From the NCBI RefSeq assembly GCF_900108175.1, contig NZ_FNVO01000017.1, positions 62,001 through 126,000 on the forward strand: 64,000 nt of DNA, given 5' to 3'. A model generated the notes under the pieces. That model did not search any database. It was given only the letters and a program-made list of their open reading frames with translations, and was not told the origin of the DNA. Positions 25,665 to 33,653 of this stretch are shown piece after piece; position 1 is the stretch's first letter, and each line of letters opens with the position of its first letter. Source of the stretch: Thermomonospora echinospora. Lineage in GTDB: Bacteria > Actinomycetota > Actinomycetes > Streptosporangiales > Streptosporangiaceae. Made by a program: the position numbers and the translations under genes.

Positions 25665-26486
25665 CTATCCGGTCGGTGGGGAGTGCAGCACGGCCCTCAG
25701 GGGCTCGGGGAGCGGCACAGAGCCTTTTCCCTTCCCCACGGCCACGTAGGCGGTCTGTCCCGTCACGATGACCGTCTCCCGCCGGTGGACCGTGAACGAC
25801 ATCGTCAGCGAGGTGCGGCCGACCCTGACGGGCCGCACGCGGACCGTCAGCCGATCGTCCAGCCGGGCGGGAGCGCCGTGGTCGCAGCCGCTGGATACCA
25901 CGACGAGATCGGTCCCGGCCTCGCGTAGCCGCGCGTAGCCGCCCGCATGCTCGTCGAGCCACCCCACGAAGGCGTCCTCGAAGAACTCGTAGTAGCGACT
26001 CGCGTGCACCATGCCCTGGGCGTCGCAGTGGCGGGGCCGTACCCGCAGCGGCGCCTCATGGGCCGGACCGGCCGCCCGGTCGGCCCAGATGGCGTCGAAC
26101 TCCTCGACGTCGAAGGGCAGCAGCCGGCACGCGGCGATCCGTCCGTGGCGCACCTGGTAGAGGGCAAGGGCCGGCCAGGTGAACTCCTGCCCGTCGATGA
26201 CGGCGTGGCCGTCGGTGACGGCCGCGATCCGGTCACCGTCTCCGACGAGGACCTGCCGGCCCGCCAGCCGGAAGGACCGGCCGGCCAGCTCACGCCGCCG
26301 CGCGAAATAGCCCAGCACCGCGTCGATGCCGCGGTGGTCGCCGGAGACGGCGCTACGGCCCGGAACGTGCCAGACGACGTCCTCGGCCAGCACCTCGCGC
26401 AGCGCCGCCGCATCACCTCCCTGGTAGAACGCGTTCTGCGCCTGATGGAGGCGATCCAGCAACTGCCATGCCTCGTCCTGCCGCAC
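25665..26486 (-). CDS. SnoaL-like / acyl-CoA thioesterase (hotdog) fusion protein
   Basis: 273-aa two-domain protein. Residues about 5-130 form a SnoaL/NTF2-like domain (QNAFYQGGDAAALREVLAED, then VVWHVPGRSAVSGDHRG). Residues about 140-270 form a 4-hydroxybenzoyl-CoA-thioesterase-type hotdog (VRPRHCDAQGMVHASRYYEF, then FEDAFVGWLDEH), including the Asp of the active site region (CDAQGMVHASRY). GTG 26486 is preceded by AAAGGAGAG. The two domains are usually separate proteins, so the fusion suggests a ligand passed between them or shared recruitment. It is divergent from a quinone oxidoreductase gene. Confidence 0.85.
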   Translation of the reverse strand: MRQDEAWQLLDRLHQAQNAFYQGGDAAALREVLAEDVVWHVPGRSAVSGDHRGIDAVLGYFARRRELAGRSFRLAGRQVLVGDGDRIAAVTDGHAVIDGQEFTWPALALYQVRHGRIAACRLLPFDVEEFDAIWADRAAGPAHEAPLRVRPRHCDAQGMVHASRYYEFFEDAFVGWLDEHAGGYARLREAGTDLVVVSSGCDHGAPARLDDRLTVRVRPVRVGRTSLTMSFTVHRRETVIVTGQTAYVAVGKGKGSVPLPEPLRAVLHSPPTG

Positions 26487-26633
26487 AGGCTCTCCTTTCG
26501 GGGTTCCCCCAAGGCCGGGCCGCGGATCCGTCCGCGTCTCCCGTGGGATCATCCGTCGCCCGCGACCGGATGTTTCCTCCGGGCGGCCGGCATCGACGTG
26601 GGATGGGCCGCCGCCTGGGTAATGGCAGCCGTT

Positions 26634-27554
26634 ATGAAGGCGATCACGTTGGAGCAGTACGGAGATCCGGAGGAGTTGCGGCTGGTGGAACGGCCACAGC
26701 CGAAGGTCGCACCCGGGGAGGTGCTCATCCGGGTGCGCGCCGCCGGGGTCAACCCGGTGGACTGGAAGCTCGCGGCGGGCCGGCTGGACTCGATCATGGA
26801 GGTCCGGTGGCCGCTGATCCCGGGGTGGGACGTGGCCGGAGTCGTCGAGGCGGTCGGGCTCGACACCGAGGAGTTCGCCGTGGGCGACGAGGTGATCGGG
26901 TACGCGCGCAAGGACATGGTCCAGCTCGGGACGTACGCGGAGTTCGTCTCCGCGAGCGTGCGGATGCTGGCGCGCAGGCCCGCCGCGCTGAGCTGGGAAC
27001 AGGCGGCGGGGCTGCCGCTGGCCGGGCTGACCGCGCTGCAGACGCTCGACCGGGTCCGGGCGGGTGCGGGGGACACGGTGCTGGTGCATGCGGCGGCGGG
27101 CGGCGTGGGCTCACTGGCCGTGCAGATCGCGGTCGCGCGCGGAGCCCGGGTGATCGGGACCGCCGGCGAACGCAACCACGCCTTCCTGCGGGAGCTGGGG
27201 GCCGAGCCGGTGACCTACGGGGACGGGCTCGCCGACCGGATCAGGAAGGCCGCCCCGGCGGGGGTCGACGCGGTGGTGGACTTCGCCGGCGGCACGGCGG
27301 ACGTCTCACGGCAGGTCGTCAGGCAGGCCGACCGGGTGGCGTCCATCGTCGACCCGGACGTGACCGGCCAGGGCGGCCATTACGTGTGGGTACGGCCCGA
27401 CGCGGCCGGGCTGGCCGAGCTGGCCGGCCTCGCCGACGCCGGGCGGCTGAGCGTGCACGTCGACCGGGTCCTGCCCCTGGCGGAGGCGGCCGAGGCCTGG
27501 CGGCTCAACCAGGCCGGCCACACCCGAGGCAAGATCGTTCTCTCGGTCGGCTGA
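26634..27554 (+). CDS. NADPH:quinone-oxidoreductase-type zinc-independent MDR enzyme
   Basis: 306-aa medium-chain dehydrogenase/reductase. The N-terminal catalytic domain begins MKAITLEQYGDPEELRLVE with AAGVNPVDWKLAAG, the usual quinone oxidoreductase signature. The Rossmann motif is VHAAAGGVGSLAVQIA near 145-160. The C-terminus ends HTRGKIVLSVG. Zinc-binding Cys/His of alcohol dehydrogenases are absent. I use ATG 26634; an in-frame ATG at 26622 would add MAAV. No strong ribosome-binding site is visible for either. Likely reduces quinones or enones with NADPH. Confidence 0.9.
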   Translation: MKAITLEQYGDPEELRLVERPQPKVAPGEVLIRVRAAGVNPVDWKLAAGRLDSIMEVRWPLIPGWDVAGVVEAVGLDTEEFAVGDEVIGYARKDMVQLGTYAEFVSASVRMLARRPAALSWEQAAGLPLAGLTALQTLDRVRAGAGDTVLVHAAAGGVGSLAVQIAVARGARVIGTAGERNHAFLRELGAEPVTYGDGLADRIRKAAPAGVDAVVDFAGGTADVSRQVVRQADRVASIVDPDVTGQGGHYVWVRPDAAGLAELAGLADAGRLSVHVDRVLPLAEAAEAWRLNQAGHTRGKIVLSVG

Positions 27555-27716
27555 CACGGGGCCGACCGGCCTCCGGCCATGCCGCACCGCCCTGCCGCCA
27601 AGCCCTGACCGTCAGACAATAAGTGATTTGCCGGTCACAGGGAGTGTAGGTGGATGGGGTGGGTAGGAGGAGAATGCCGCGCCAGCCAGAGCCTTGAGCA
27701 CTGGAGGGATACCGAG

Positions 27717-27757
27717 AGGGCGGCCGCCGGTGAGCACGTCGACGGGCGGCCGCCCTT
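27717..27757. terminator. strong hairpin downstream of the FAD monooxygenase gene
   Basis: AGGGCGGCCGCC pairs perfectly with GGCGGCCGCCCT around a 15-16-nt loop. It lies about 60 bp beyond the stop of the minus-strand monooxygenase gene and between two convergent genes, so it probably terminates one or both transcripts. There is no long T-run. Confidence 0.5.
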
Positions 27758-27818
27758 CCGCTGCGGGGCCTCCCCCGGCGCTCTCCCCGGGAGGGGGCAG
27801 GGTCGGCGGCCGGTCCGT

Positions 27819-29072
27819 TCAGGCGGGTCGGGCGGGTCGGGCGGGTCTGTGGGGAGCGCGGCGGGCGAAGGCGGGGGCGTGCTCGGGACGGACGCCGACT
27901 CCGACGATGTAGGCGGGCACCGCCGAGAGCCAGGGGAAACGCCTGGTGAGGGCCAGCAGGAACGGGGGCGGGGTGGCGCTCCTGCCCGCCAGGATCGGGC
28001 CGATCACCTGACGGTGCAGCACGCGCTGTAGGGCTTGGGTCGCCACGGTGGGCAGCAGCCGGCGGCGCCGGACGGCGGCCAGGTCCCGGTCGGTGACGCG
28101 GTGTTCGCGCAGCGGCCCGGCCAGCAGGGTCGCGGCGGCCACGGCGTCCTGGACGGCCAGGTTGATGCCCACGCCGCCCACCGGGGACATGGCGTGCGCG
28201 GCGTCGCCGATGCACAGCAGTCCTGGGGCGTGCCAGCGGCGCAGCCGGTTCACCCGAACGTCCAGATGCTTGACCTCGTCCATGGACGTCAACGCCCCGA
28301 CGGAGCACGCCAGCTCGGGGATCACCTCGACGATGTCGCGGCGGAACGCCTCGATGCCCCGCGCGCGCAGTCGGGTGTCGGTGCCCTTGCGGGCCAGGTA
28401 GGCGATCTGCAGGTAGCCCTGGCGCGGGATCGTGACGAACATTCTGCCCGGCTTGCTGCGGGGCAGGAAGGCGGACGGCGCGCCGGCCCCGGTGGGGATC
28501 TTGAACCACCAGGCGTCGAAGCTCACCGGGGACTCCCGGGCCGCCAGGCCGGCCTGGCGGCGGGCCACGGACCAGCGGCCGTCGCAGGCCACCGTCAGCT
28601 CGGCACGCAGCTCACCGGGCCCGTCCGGCCCCCGGTAGCGCACGCCGGCGACCCGGCCGGACTCCCACAGCAGCCCTGTGGCCTCGGTGCTCATCCGCAG
28701 GGTGAAGGTCGGCTCGGCCCGGGCGGCCTCGGCGAGCAGGTTCAGCAGGTCCCACTGCGGCACCATGGCGATGTAGGGGTGGGCCAGGCGCAGGCGGCGG
28801 AAGTCGGCCAAGGTCACCGACTCTCCCCGGCCCAGCGGGAAGGTCACCTGCCGGATCCTGCTGTGGGGCAGGGCGGCGAACCCCTCGTACAGGCCCAGTT
28901 CCTCCAGCAGCTCCAGGGTGGACGGGTGCACGGTGTCTCCGCGGAAGTCGCGCAGGAAGTCGGCGTGCTTCTCCAGCACGGTGACCTCCACGCCGGCCCG
29001 CGCCAGCAGCAGCCCCAGCACCATACCGGCGGGGCCACCACCGATGATCGCGCATGTTGTCGCCTCGCTCAC
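27819..29072 (-). CDS. FAD-dependent aromatic monooxygenase (PHBH fold)
   Basis: 417-aa flavoprotein hydroxylase. The N-terminal dinucleotide-binding motif is CAIIGGGPAGMVLGLLLARA, the middle DG-type motif is TVACDGRWSVARRQ, and the FAD GD motif is LCIGDAAHAMSPVGGVGINL near residues 285-305. These three place it in the p-hydroxybenzoate hydroxylase/UbiH group. The GTG start at 29072 follows GAGGAGGTCC. The C-terminal tail is Arg/Pro/Ala-rich and not conserved. Substrate is unknown; no aromatic catabolic genes are adjacent. Confidence 0.9.
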   Translation of the reverse strand: MSEATTCAIIGGGPAGMVLGLLLARAGVEVTVLEKHADFLRDFRGDTVHPSTLELLEELGLYEGFAALPHSRIRQVTFPLGRGESVTLADFRRLRLAHPYIAMVPQWDLLNLLAEAARAEPTFTLRMSTEATGLLWESGRVAGVRYRGPDGPGELRAELTVACDGRWSVARRQAGLAARESPVSFDAWWFKIPTGAGAPSAFLPRSKPGRMFVTIPRQGYLQIAYLARKGTDTRLRARGIEAFRRDIVEVIPELACSVGALTSMDEVKHLDVRVNRLRRWHAPGLLCIGDAAHAMSPVGGVGINLAVQDAVAAATLLAGPLREHRVTDRDLAAVRRRRLLPTVATQALQRVLHRQVIGPILAGRSATPPPFLLALTRRFPWLSAVPAYIVGVGVRPEHAPAFARRAPHRPARPARPA

Positions 29073-29394
29073 CGGACCTCCTCACCGACATGTGGAGGTG
29101 TGCCCACCCGCAGGCCAGCTCTATCGCAATGACAGAGGGGCCGCAGCGAGCCGTACTGTCATGGCCGCCCGCCGATCCCCCGACCGGCACTCGGCCCGCG
29201 ACGCGGAACGCGCCGCCATCCGTTCCGAAGATCCCGTCCACCCCATCGCCGACCGTCCCGGCTGGTGCCTGGCTCGGGACGCTGACGCGCAGTACAGGGA
29301 GCGAGGGGCAGGTCAAAAGGAGGTCGGCCGGTTCTCACCCGGCCACCGTGGCCCTGGGCACGGCTCCGTCGCGGCGTCTACGTCCCCGCTTCGG
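29073..29394. other. 322-bp region without a supported gene
   Basis: Open frames exist on the plus strand but only as extensions antisense to neighbouring genes, without recognisable protein features. A small hairpin (GGCCGG, 7-nt loop, CCGGCC at 29326-29344) lies about 50 bp beyond the stop of the antitoxin gene and might end its transcript. Confidence 0.4.
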
Positions 29395-29682
29395 TCAGCG
29401 TCTGAAGCCCGAGGGGCGGTACTCGGCCGCGATGCGCATCGGGGCGCTCTGCTGCGGCTGGTGGGCCACGGCCTCCTGCGACACCACCGGCTCGGTCTGG
29501 GTGAGATCGATCCGGCCTTCTCGCAACCGCTGCAGCAGTTCCAGGTCCTCCGGCGAGACGATGGCGGCCACGACCCGGCCGTGCCGGGTCAGCACGACGT
29601 GCTCACCGCCGTAGGCGACCCTGTTCACCAGGTCCGCCAGGACCTGCCGAGCCTTCGTCACCGGGATCCTCACATCATTCAT
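29395..29682 (-). CDS. Phd/YefM-family antitoxin, orphan
   Basis: 95-aa protein. The N-terminal Phd/YefM fold is clear (IPVTKARQVLADLVNRV, then GGEHVVLTRHGRVVAAIVS and PEDLELLQRL). The C-terminal region, where such antitoxins bind their toxin, is polar and Gln-rich. ATG 29682. No toxin gene (Fic/Doc, RelE or PIN type) lies next to it: upstream is the divergent clpP pair and downstream a gene-free stretch. It may be solitary, may regulate the neighbouring promoter, or may be left from a lost pair. Confidence 0.85.
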   Translation of the reverse strand: MNDVRIPVTKARQVLADLVNRVAYGGEHVVLTRHGRVVAAIVSPEDLELLQRLREGRIDLTQTEPVVSQEAVAHQPQQSAPMRIAAEYRPSGFRR

Positions 29683-29763
29683 CGTATAGCGAACATCGCA
29701 GGTCTCCCCTAGCCGACAAAATCTTCAAAATGTACGTTCTATCTAAAACGACTAGGAGGCTTC

Positions 29764-30405
29764 ATGTTGCCGAGACAGCTGGGAGACCCGCACGAGCGGC
29801 CGCAGACGTACGCGCCGCGGACGTACGCCAGGGTGGTGGAGGCGACGCAGCCGGTACAGGAGCACGTGTTCCAGCGGCTGCTGGCGCAGCGGATCGTGAT
29901 GATCGGGTCGGAGATCGACGACGAACTGGCCAACCGGGTGTGCGCACAGTTGCTGCTGCTGGCCGCCCAGGACGCCGAGCGGGACATCACGGTGTACATC
30001 AACAGCCCCGGCGGGGTCGTCGACGCCGGGATGGCGATCTACGACATCATGCAGTACCTGCCCAACGACGTCGCCACCGTCGCGCTGGGCATGGCCGCGT
30101 CCATGGGGCAGACGCTGCTGTGCGCCGGGGCACCCGGCAAGCGGTACGCGCTGCGGCACGCCCGGGTGATGATGCACCAGCCGCACGGCGGCATCGGCGG
30201 CACCGCCTCCGACATCCGGATCCAGGCCGAGCAGTCGCTGTACCTCAAGCGGATCCTGGCCGAGCGGACCGCCTTCCACACCGGCCGGCCGCTGGAGCAG
30301 ATCGAGGCCGACTCCGACCGCGACCGCTGGTTCACCGCCGAGCAGGCACGCGAGTACGGCTTCGTCGACCACGTCATCGACACCACCGACCGGGTCGGCT
30401 CATGA
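29764..30405 (+). CDS. clpP: ClpP-type serine protease subunit (first of accessory pair)
   Basis: 213-aa ClpP peptidase. The active-site Ser is near residue 111 (LGMAASMGQTLL) and the His near 137 (MMHQPHGGIGG). The fold starts with RIVMIGSEIDDELAN and includes YINSPGGVVDAGMAIYD. The ATG at 29764 has a perfect AGGAGG ribosome-binding site. It overlaps the next clpP by 4 nt. No clpX or tig gene is adjacent, so this is not the canonical locus but an accessory pair like Streptomyces clpP3-clpP4. The AT-rich 60 bp upstream (around 29718-29755) is the likely promoter. Confidence 0.93.
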   Translation: MLPRQLGDPHERPQTYAPRTYARVVEATQPVQEHVFQRLLAQRIVMIGSEIDDELANRVCAQLLLLAAQDAERDITVYINSPGGVVDAGMAIYDIMQYLPNDVATVALGMAASMGQTLLCAGAPGKRYALRHARVMMHQPHGGIGGTASDIRIQAEQSLYLKRILAERTAFHTGRPLEQIEADSDRDRWFTAEQAREYGFVDHVIDTTDRVGS

Positions 30406-31028
30406 CCGGCGGCCACCGCGGCGAGGCCCGCTACATCGTGCCCTCGTTCGTCGAGCGGACCACGTACGGGATCAAGGAGATGAACCCGTACAACAAGCTG
30501 TTCGAGGACCGCATCGTCTTCCTGGGCACCCCGATCGACGACACCGCCGCCAACGACGTGATGTCCCAGCTGCTGTCGCTGGAGGGCATGGACCCCGACC
30601 GGCCCATCGCCCTGTACATCAACTCCCCCGGCGGCTCGCTGACCGCGATGATGGCGATCTACGACACGATGCAGTACATCCGCCCTGAGGTGGAGACCAC
30701 CTGCATCGGGCAGGCCGCCTCGGCCGCGGCGATCCTGCTGGCCGCCGGCGCCCCCGGGCGGCGGGCGGCGCTGGCCAACTCCCGGATCCTGCTGCACCAG
30801 CCGGCCACCGAGGGCGGCCGCGGCAGCGCCGGGGACCTGGAGATCCAGGCCCGCGAGATCCTGCGGATGCGCACGGTGATGGAGGAGATCATCGCCCGGC
30901 ACACCGGGCAGGATCCGGCGCAGGTGAGCCGCGACGTCGAACGGGACCGGTTCTTCACCGCCGCGCAGGCCCGCGAGTACGGGCTGGTGGACGAGGTGCT
31001 GACCAGCCGGCGGCGGCCAGGCGGCTGA
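30402..31028 (+). CDS. clpP: ClpP-type serine protease subunit (second of accessory pair)
   Basis: 208-aa ClpP peptidase. The Ser is near residue 106 (IGQAASAAAILLA) and the His near 131 (LLHQPATEGGRG). N-terminal features YNKLFEDRIVFLGTPIDD and LYINSPGGSLTAMMAIYD are typical. ATG 30402 overlaps the previous stop (ATGA), implying equimolar synthesis and probably a mixed tetradecamer with the first subunit. The ATPase partner must be encoded elsewhere. Confidence 0.93.
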   Translation: MTGGHRGEARYIVPSFVERTTYGIKEMNPYNKLFEDRIVFLGTPIDDTAANDVMSQLLSLEGMDPDRPIALYINSPGGSLTAMMAIYDTMQYIRPEVETTCIGQAASAAAILLAAGAPGRRAALANSRILLHQPATEGGRGSAGDLEIQAREILRMRTVMEEIIARHTGQDPAQVSRDVERDRFFTAAQAREYGLVDEVLTSRRRPGG

Positions 31029-31102
31029 CCTGGCGAATGCGATGATCTTACGGCCGGGGCCCGGAAACCGGGTAAACCGCAGGGTTGGACCGGCCCGGGG
31101 GC

Positions 31103-31129
31103 GGGAATCTTGTGACGGTATCCAGCGTT
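31103..31129 (+). promoter_or_regulatory. sigma-R (SigR/SigH)-type promoter of rbpA
   Basis: GGGAAT at 31103-31108, exactly 18 bp, then GTT at 31127-31129. This equals the published thiol-stress ECF sigma consensus GGAAT-N18-GTT of Streptomyces SigR, for which rbpA is a known target. A start point near 31135 would leave a leader of about 36 nt before the rbpA ATG. Confidence 0.8.
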
Positions 31130-31170
31130 GGTCGACATAAGACCGCAAGCCGTCTGGGAGGCACGTGACG

Positions 31171-31515
31171 ATGGCCGAGCGCGCACTTCGCGGCACCCGA
31201 CTCGGAGCGACCAGCTACGAGAACGATCGCAACACCGATCTGGCCCCACGGCAAGAAGTGGACTACAACTGCTCCAAGGGCCACCGGTTCACCGTGACGC
31301 TCGCCGCTGAGGCCGAGGTGCCGATGACCTGGGAATGCCGTAACTGCGGTGCGACAGCGCTGCGGGTGGACGGGGAGCTGCCCCAGCCCAAGCAGGGCAA
31401 GGCGCCCCGTACCCACTGGGACATGCTCATGGAGCGGCGCACGATCGAGGACCTGGAGGAGGTCCTCGCCGAGCGTCTGGCGATCCTGCGGGCGCAACGC
31501 AAGAAGACCGCATAA
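31171..31515 (+). CDS. rbpA: RNA polymerase-binding protein RbpA
   Basis: 114-aa actinobacterial transcription factor that binds RNA polymerase and the principal sigma factor and stabilises open complexes. The N-terminus MAERALRGTRLGATSYEND is characteristic. The core carries Cys/His pairs (DYNCSKGHRF and WECRNCGATAL), and the C-terminal sigma-interaction helix is RTHWDMLMERRTIEDLEEVL. ATG 31171 follows GGGAGG at 9 nt; GTG 31165 is an alternative. It has a SigR-type promoter, so expression should rise under thiol-oxidising stress. Confidence 0.97.
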   Translation: MAERALRGTRLGATSYENDRNTDLAPRQEVDYNCSKGHRFTVTLAAEAEVPMTWECRNCGATALRVDGELPQPKQGKAPRTHWDMLMERRTIEDLEEVLAERLAILRAQRKKTA

Positions 31516-31627
31516 CGATCACCGACCGGCTCATCGGGCCCGTACCGCTACCGCGGTGCGGGCCCGACGCCGTTCGAGGACGAGGTTGCCGCCGGGCCGG
31601 GCATGATGCCGGCAGCGGGCCCTCACA

Positions 31628-31774
31628 CCCGGCCGTGTGCGCAAGGACGGCGGCGGCCGGCTCCTCGTGCATCTCGGGCGGCAGGATGTGCCCCATGCCC
31701 GCTACGATCATCAGCCGCGCCCCCGGGACCTGCCCGGCGATGATCGCGCCGTGGCCCGACTTGACCAGTTCGAC
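31628..31774 (-). pseudogene. C-terminal remnant of an alpha/beta hydrolase
   Basis: About 49 codons on the minus strand read like the C-terminal end of an alpha/beta-hydrolase (VKSGHGAIIAGQVPGARL, then MIVAGMGHILPPEMHEE with the catalytic His in GMGH, then AVLAHTAG). Upstream sequence in this frame is unrelated, and no nucleophile region is present, so it is a truncated relic in the gap between rbpA and the epoxide hydrolase gene. Confidence 0.55.
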
Positions 31775-31893
31775 CCGCACCACGGCGGGCACTGGCCGCA
31801 TCGCTGCCCGCACTCCCCGCAATGGCCCGGCTCGCCGTCCAACCACCCAACAGGCCGACGACACTGCTTCCCCTACGCAGAAGGAACCACGCC

Positions 31894-33129
31894 ATGAGCG
31901 CCCCACATGCCTTCCCCCTGGAGCCCACCCCGATCCATGTGCCCGGCGAAGTCCTCGACGACCTGCGCGCCCGTCTCACATTGACCCGTCCGCCGCTGGA
32001 CGAGGGGAACGAGGACTGGTCCTACGGCGTCCCCGACAGCTATCTCCGTGAGCTGGTCGCCTACTGGCGGGACGGCTACGACTGGCGCAAGGCCGAGGCC
32101 GCCATCAACGCCTACGAGCACTACCAGGTGAGCGTCGCCGGTGTCCCAGTGCACTTCATGCGCAAGCCCGGCCGCGGGCCTCGCCCGATCCCGTTGATCC
32201 TCACCCACGGCTGGCCATGGACGTTCTGGCACTGGTCCAAGGTGATCGACCCGCTCGCCGACCCGGCCGCGTTCGGCGGTGACCCCGCCGACGCCTTCGA
32301 TGTCATCGTGCCGTCTCTGCCCGGCTTCGGTTTCCCCGGCCCGCTCACTGGCTTTCCGGACGTCAACTTCTGGAAGGTCTCCGACCTCTGGCACACCCTG
32401 ATGACCGAGACTCTGGGGTATGAGAAGTATGCCGCCGGGGGCTGCGACATCGGCGGGATCGTCTCCAGCCAGCTCGGCCACAAGTACGCCGACGAGCTGT
32501 ACGGCATCCACATCGGCTCCGGGCTGCCGCTCGACTTCTTCACCGGGCCCCGCGCCTGGGACTTCGCCCGGAACCGGCCCCTCACCGACAACCAGCCCGC
32601 CGACGTCCGCGCCCGCATCATCGAGCTGGACCACCGCTCGGCGTGCCACCTCGCCGTGCACATGCTCGACGGCGCCACCCTGGCTCACGGGCTGAGCGAC
32701 TCACCCGCCGGGCTGCTCGCCTGGCTGCTGGAGCGCTGGAACGCCTGGAGCGACAACGGCGGCGACGTCGAGTCCGTCTTCACCAAGGACGACCTGCTCA
32801 CCCACACCATGATCTACTGGGTGAACAACTCCATCGCCACGTCGATGCGCTACTACGCCAACGCCAACCGCTACCCCTGGGCCCCCGCCCACGACCGCAC
32901 CCCGGTCGTGCAGGCCCCGGTCGGCCTCACCTTCGTCACCTACGAGAACCCGCCCGACATCCACACCGCCGGCGAGCGCGTCCAGGCGTTCAAGTCCGGC
33001 CCGCAGGGCGACTGGTTCAACCACGTCAACGTCAACGCCCACGACCACGGCGGCCACTTCATCCCCTGGGAGAACCCCGACGCCTGGGTGAGCGACCTGC
33101 GCCGCACCTTCCACGGCCGCAGGCCCTGA
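31894..33129 (+). CDS. epoxide hydrolase (EHN domain, alpha/beta hydrolase)
   Basis: 411-aa epoxide hydrolase. The N-terminal EHN domain (about 1-110) begins FPLEPTPIHVPGEVLDDL and contains YQVSVAGVPVHFM. The oxyanion motif is THGWPWTFWHW, the nucleophile Asp is in GGCDIGGIVSS near residue 186, and the His is in HDHGGHFIPWENPD near 388. Tyr residues in the cap domain that bind epoxide are plausible. ATG 31894 has AAGGAA upstream. Trans-epoxide substrates are typical for the family. Confidence 0.92.
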   Translation: MSAPHAFPLEPTPIHVPGEVLDDLRARLTLTRPPLDEGNEDWSYGVPDSYLRELVAYWRDGYDWRKAEAAINAYEHYQVSVAGVPVHFMRKPGRGPRPIPLILTHGWPWTFWHWSKVIDPLADPAAFGGDPADAFDVIVPSLPGFGFPGPLTGFPDVNFWKVSDLWHTLMTETLGYEKYAAGGCDIGGIVSSQLGHKYADELYGIHIGSGLPLDFFTGPRAWDFARNRPLTDNQPADVRARIIELDHRSACHLAVHMLDGATLAHGLSDSPAGLLAWLLERWNAWSDNGGDVESVFTKDDLLTHTMIYWVNNSIATSMRYYANANRYPWAPAHDRTPVVQAPVGLTFVTYENPPDIHTAGERVQAFKSGPQGDWFNHVNVNAHDHGGHFIPWENPDAWVSDLRRTFHGRRP

Positions 33130-33264
33130 ACGACTCCGCGGGCTCGTCCGGCACCGCACCGTCCCCGCGCACGGCGAGCAACACCGCGAGCAACACCGCG
33201 ATCCGTTCCGTCCCCAGCCTCCTGGCGGCGAACAGCAGCGCGTCGGCCAAGGCCCGGTCGGGAG

Positions 33265-33296
33265 TTGCATCCGGTACCGGGGTACAGGCCTACCGT
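33265..33296 (+). promoter_or_regulatory. MerR-type promoter/operator with 20-bp spacer
   Basis: TTGCAT (33265-33270), a 20-bp spacer, then TACCGT (33291-33296). The long spacer contains a near-perfect dyad CCGGTACC-GG-GGTACAGG (one mismatch). Over-long spacers holding a dyad are the hallmark of promoters switched by MerR regulators. The -10 ends 6 nt before the ATG at 33303, so the mRNA is probably leaderless. Confidence 0.75.
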
Positions 33297-33302
33297 CCAG
33301 GT

Positions 33303-33653
33303 ATGACCGATCAGAAGATCACACTGGACTCTGCCTGGGTGCCTTCGTCCTGCACCCTGCCGACTGAGCAGCAGCCGCTGCGGGTGGCGGAATTCGACGC
33401 GTTCTTCGCCGAGGCGGTGCGCACCCTCGAACGCCCAGCCCCGACGCGGCTGCGGCTCGGGCTGGACGCCGGCCCGGCCGTTGCCGCCCGGGCCGCCGAG
33501 TTGACGGCCCGGGAGAACGGCTGCTGTTCGTTCTTCACCTTCACCCTCACCATCACTGGGGACGGCATGGCGTTGGAGGTGGAGGTTCCCGCCGGGCGGG
33601 TCGTGGTCCTGGACGCGCTGCAGGCGCGCGCCGCCGGGGTCGGGCGGGTATGA
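33303..33653 (+). CDS. small Cys-containing protein paired with MerR regulator
   Basis: 116-aa protein without a named domain that I can assign. Conserved-looking features are an N-terminal Ser-Ser-Cys (VPSSCTLPTEQQPLR) and an adjacent Cys pair in RENGCCSFFTFTL. These three Cys could bind a metal or react with an electrophile. The gene overlaps the MerR gene by 4 nt (ATGA) and shares its MerR-type promoter, so it is probably the effector or partner of that regulator. ATG 33303 is leaderless. Confidence 0.75.
   Translation: MTDQKITLDSAWVPSSCTLPTEQQPLRVAEFDAFFAEAVRTLERPAPTRLRLGLDAGPAVAARAAELTARENGCCSFFTFTLTITGDGMALEVEVPAGRVVVLDALQARAAGVGRV

Noticed and set aside
33059-33250. 63-codon minus-strand ORF (ADALLFAARRLGTERIAVLLA) near the epoxide hydrolase
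   Set aside because: It has a plausible hydrophobic start, but TTG initiation, no ribosome-binding site, and overlap with the end of the epoxide hydrolase. The repetitive part comes from a 12-bp direct repeat at 33174-33197.
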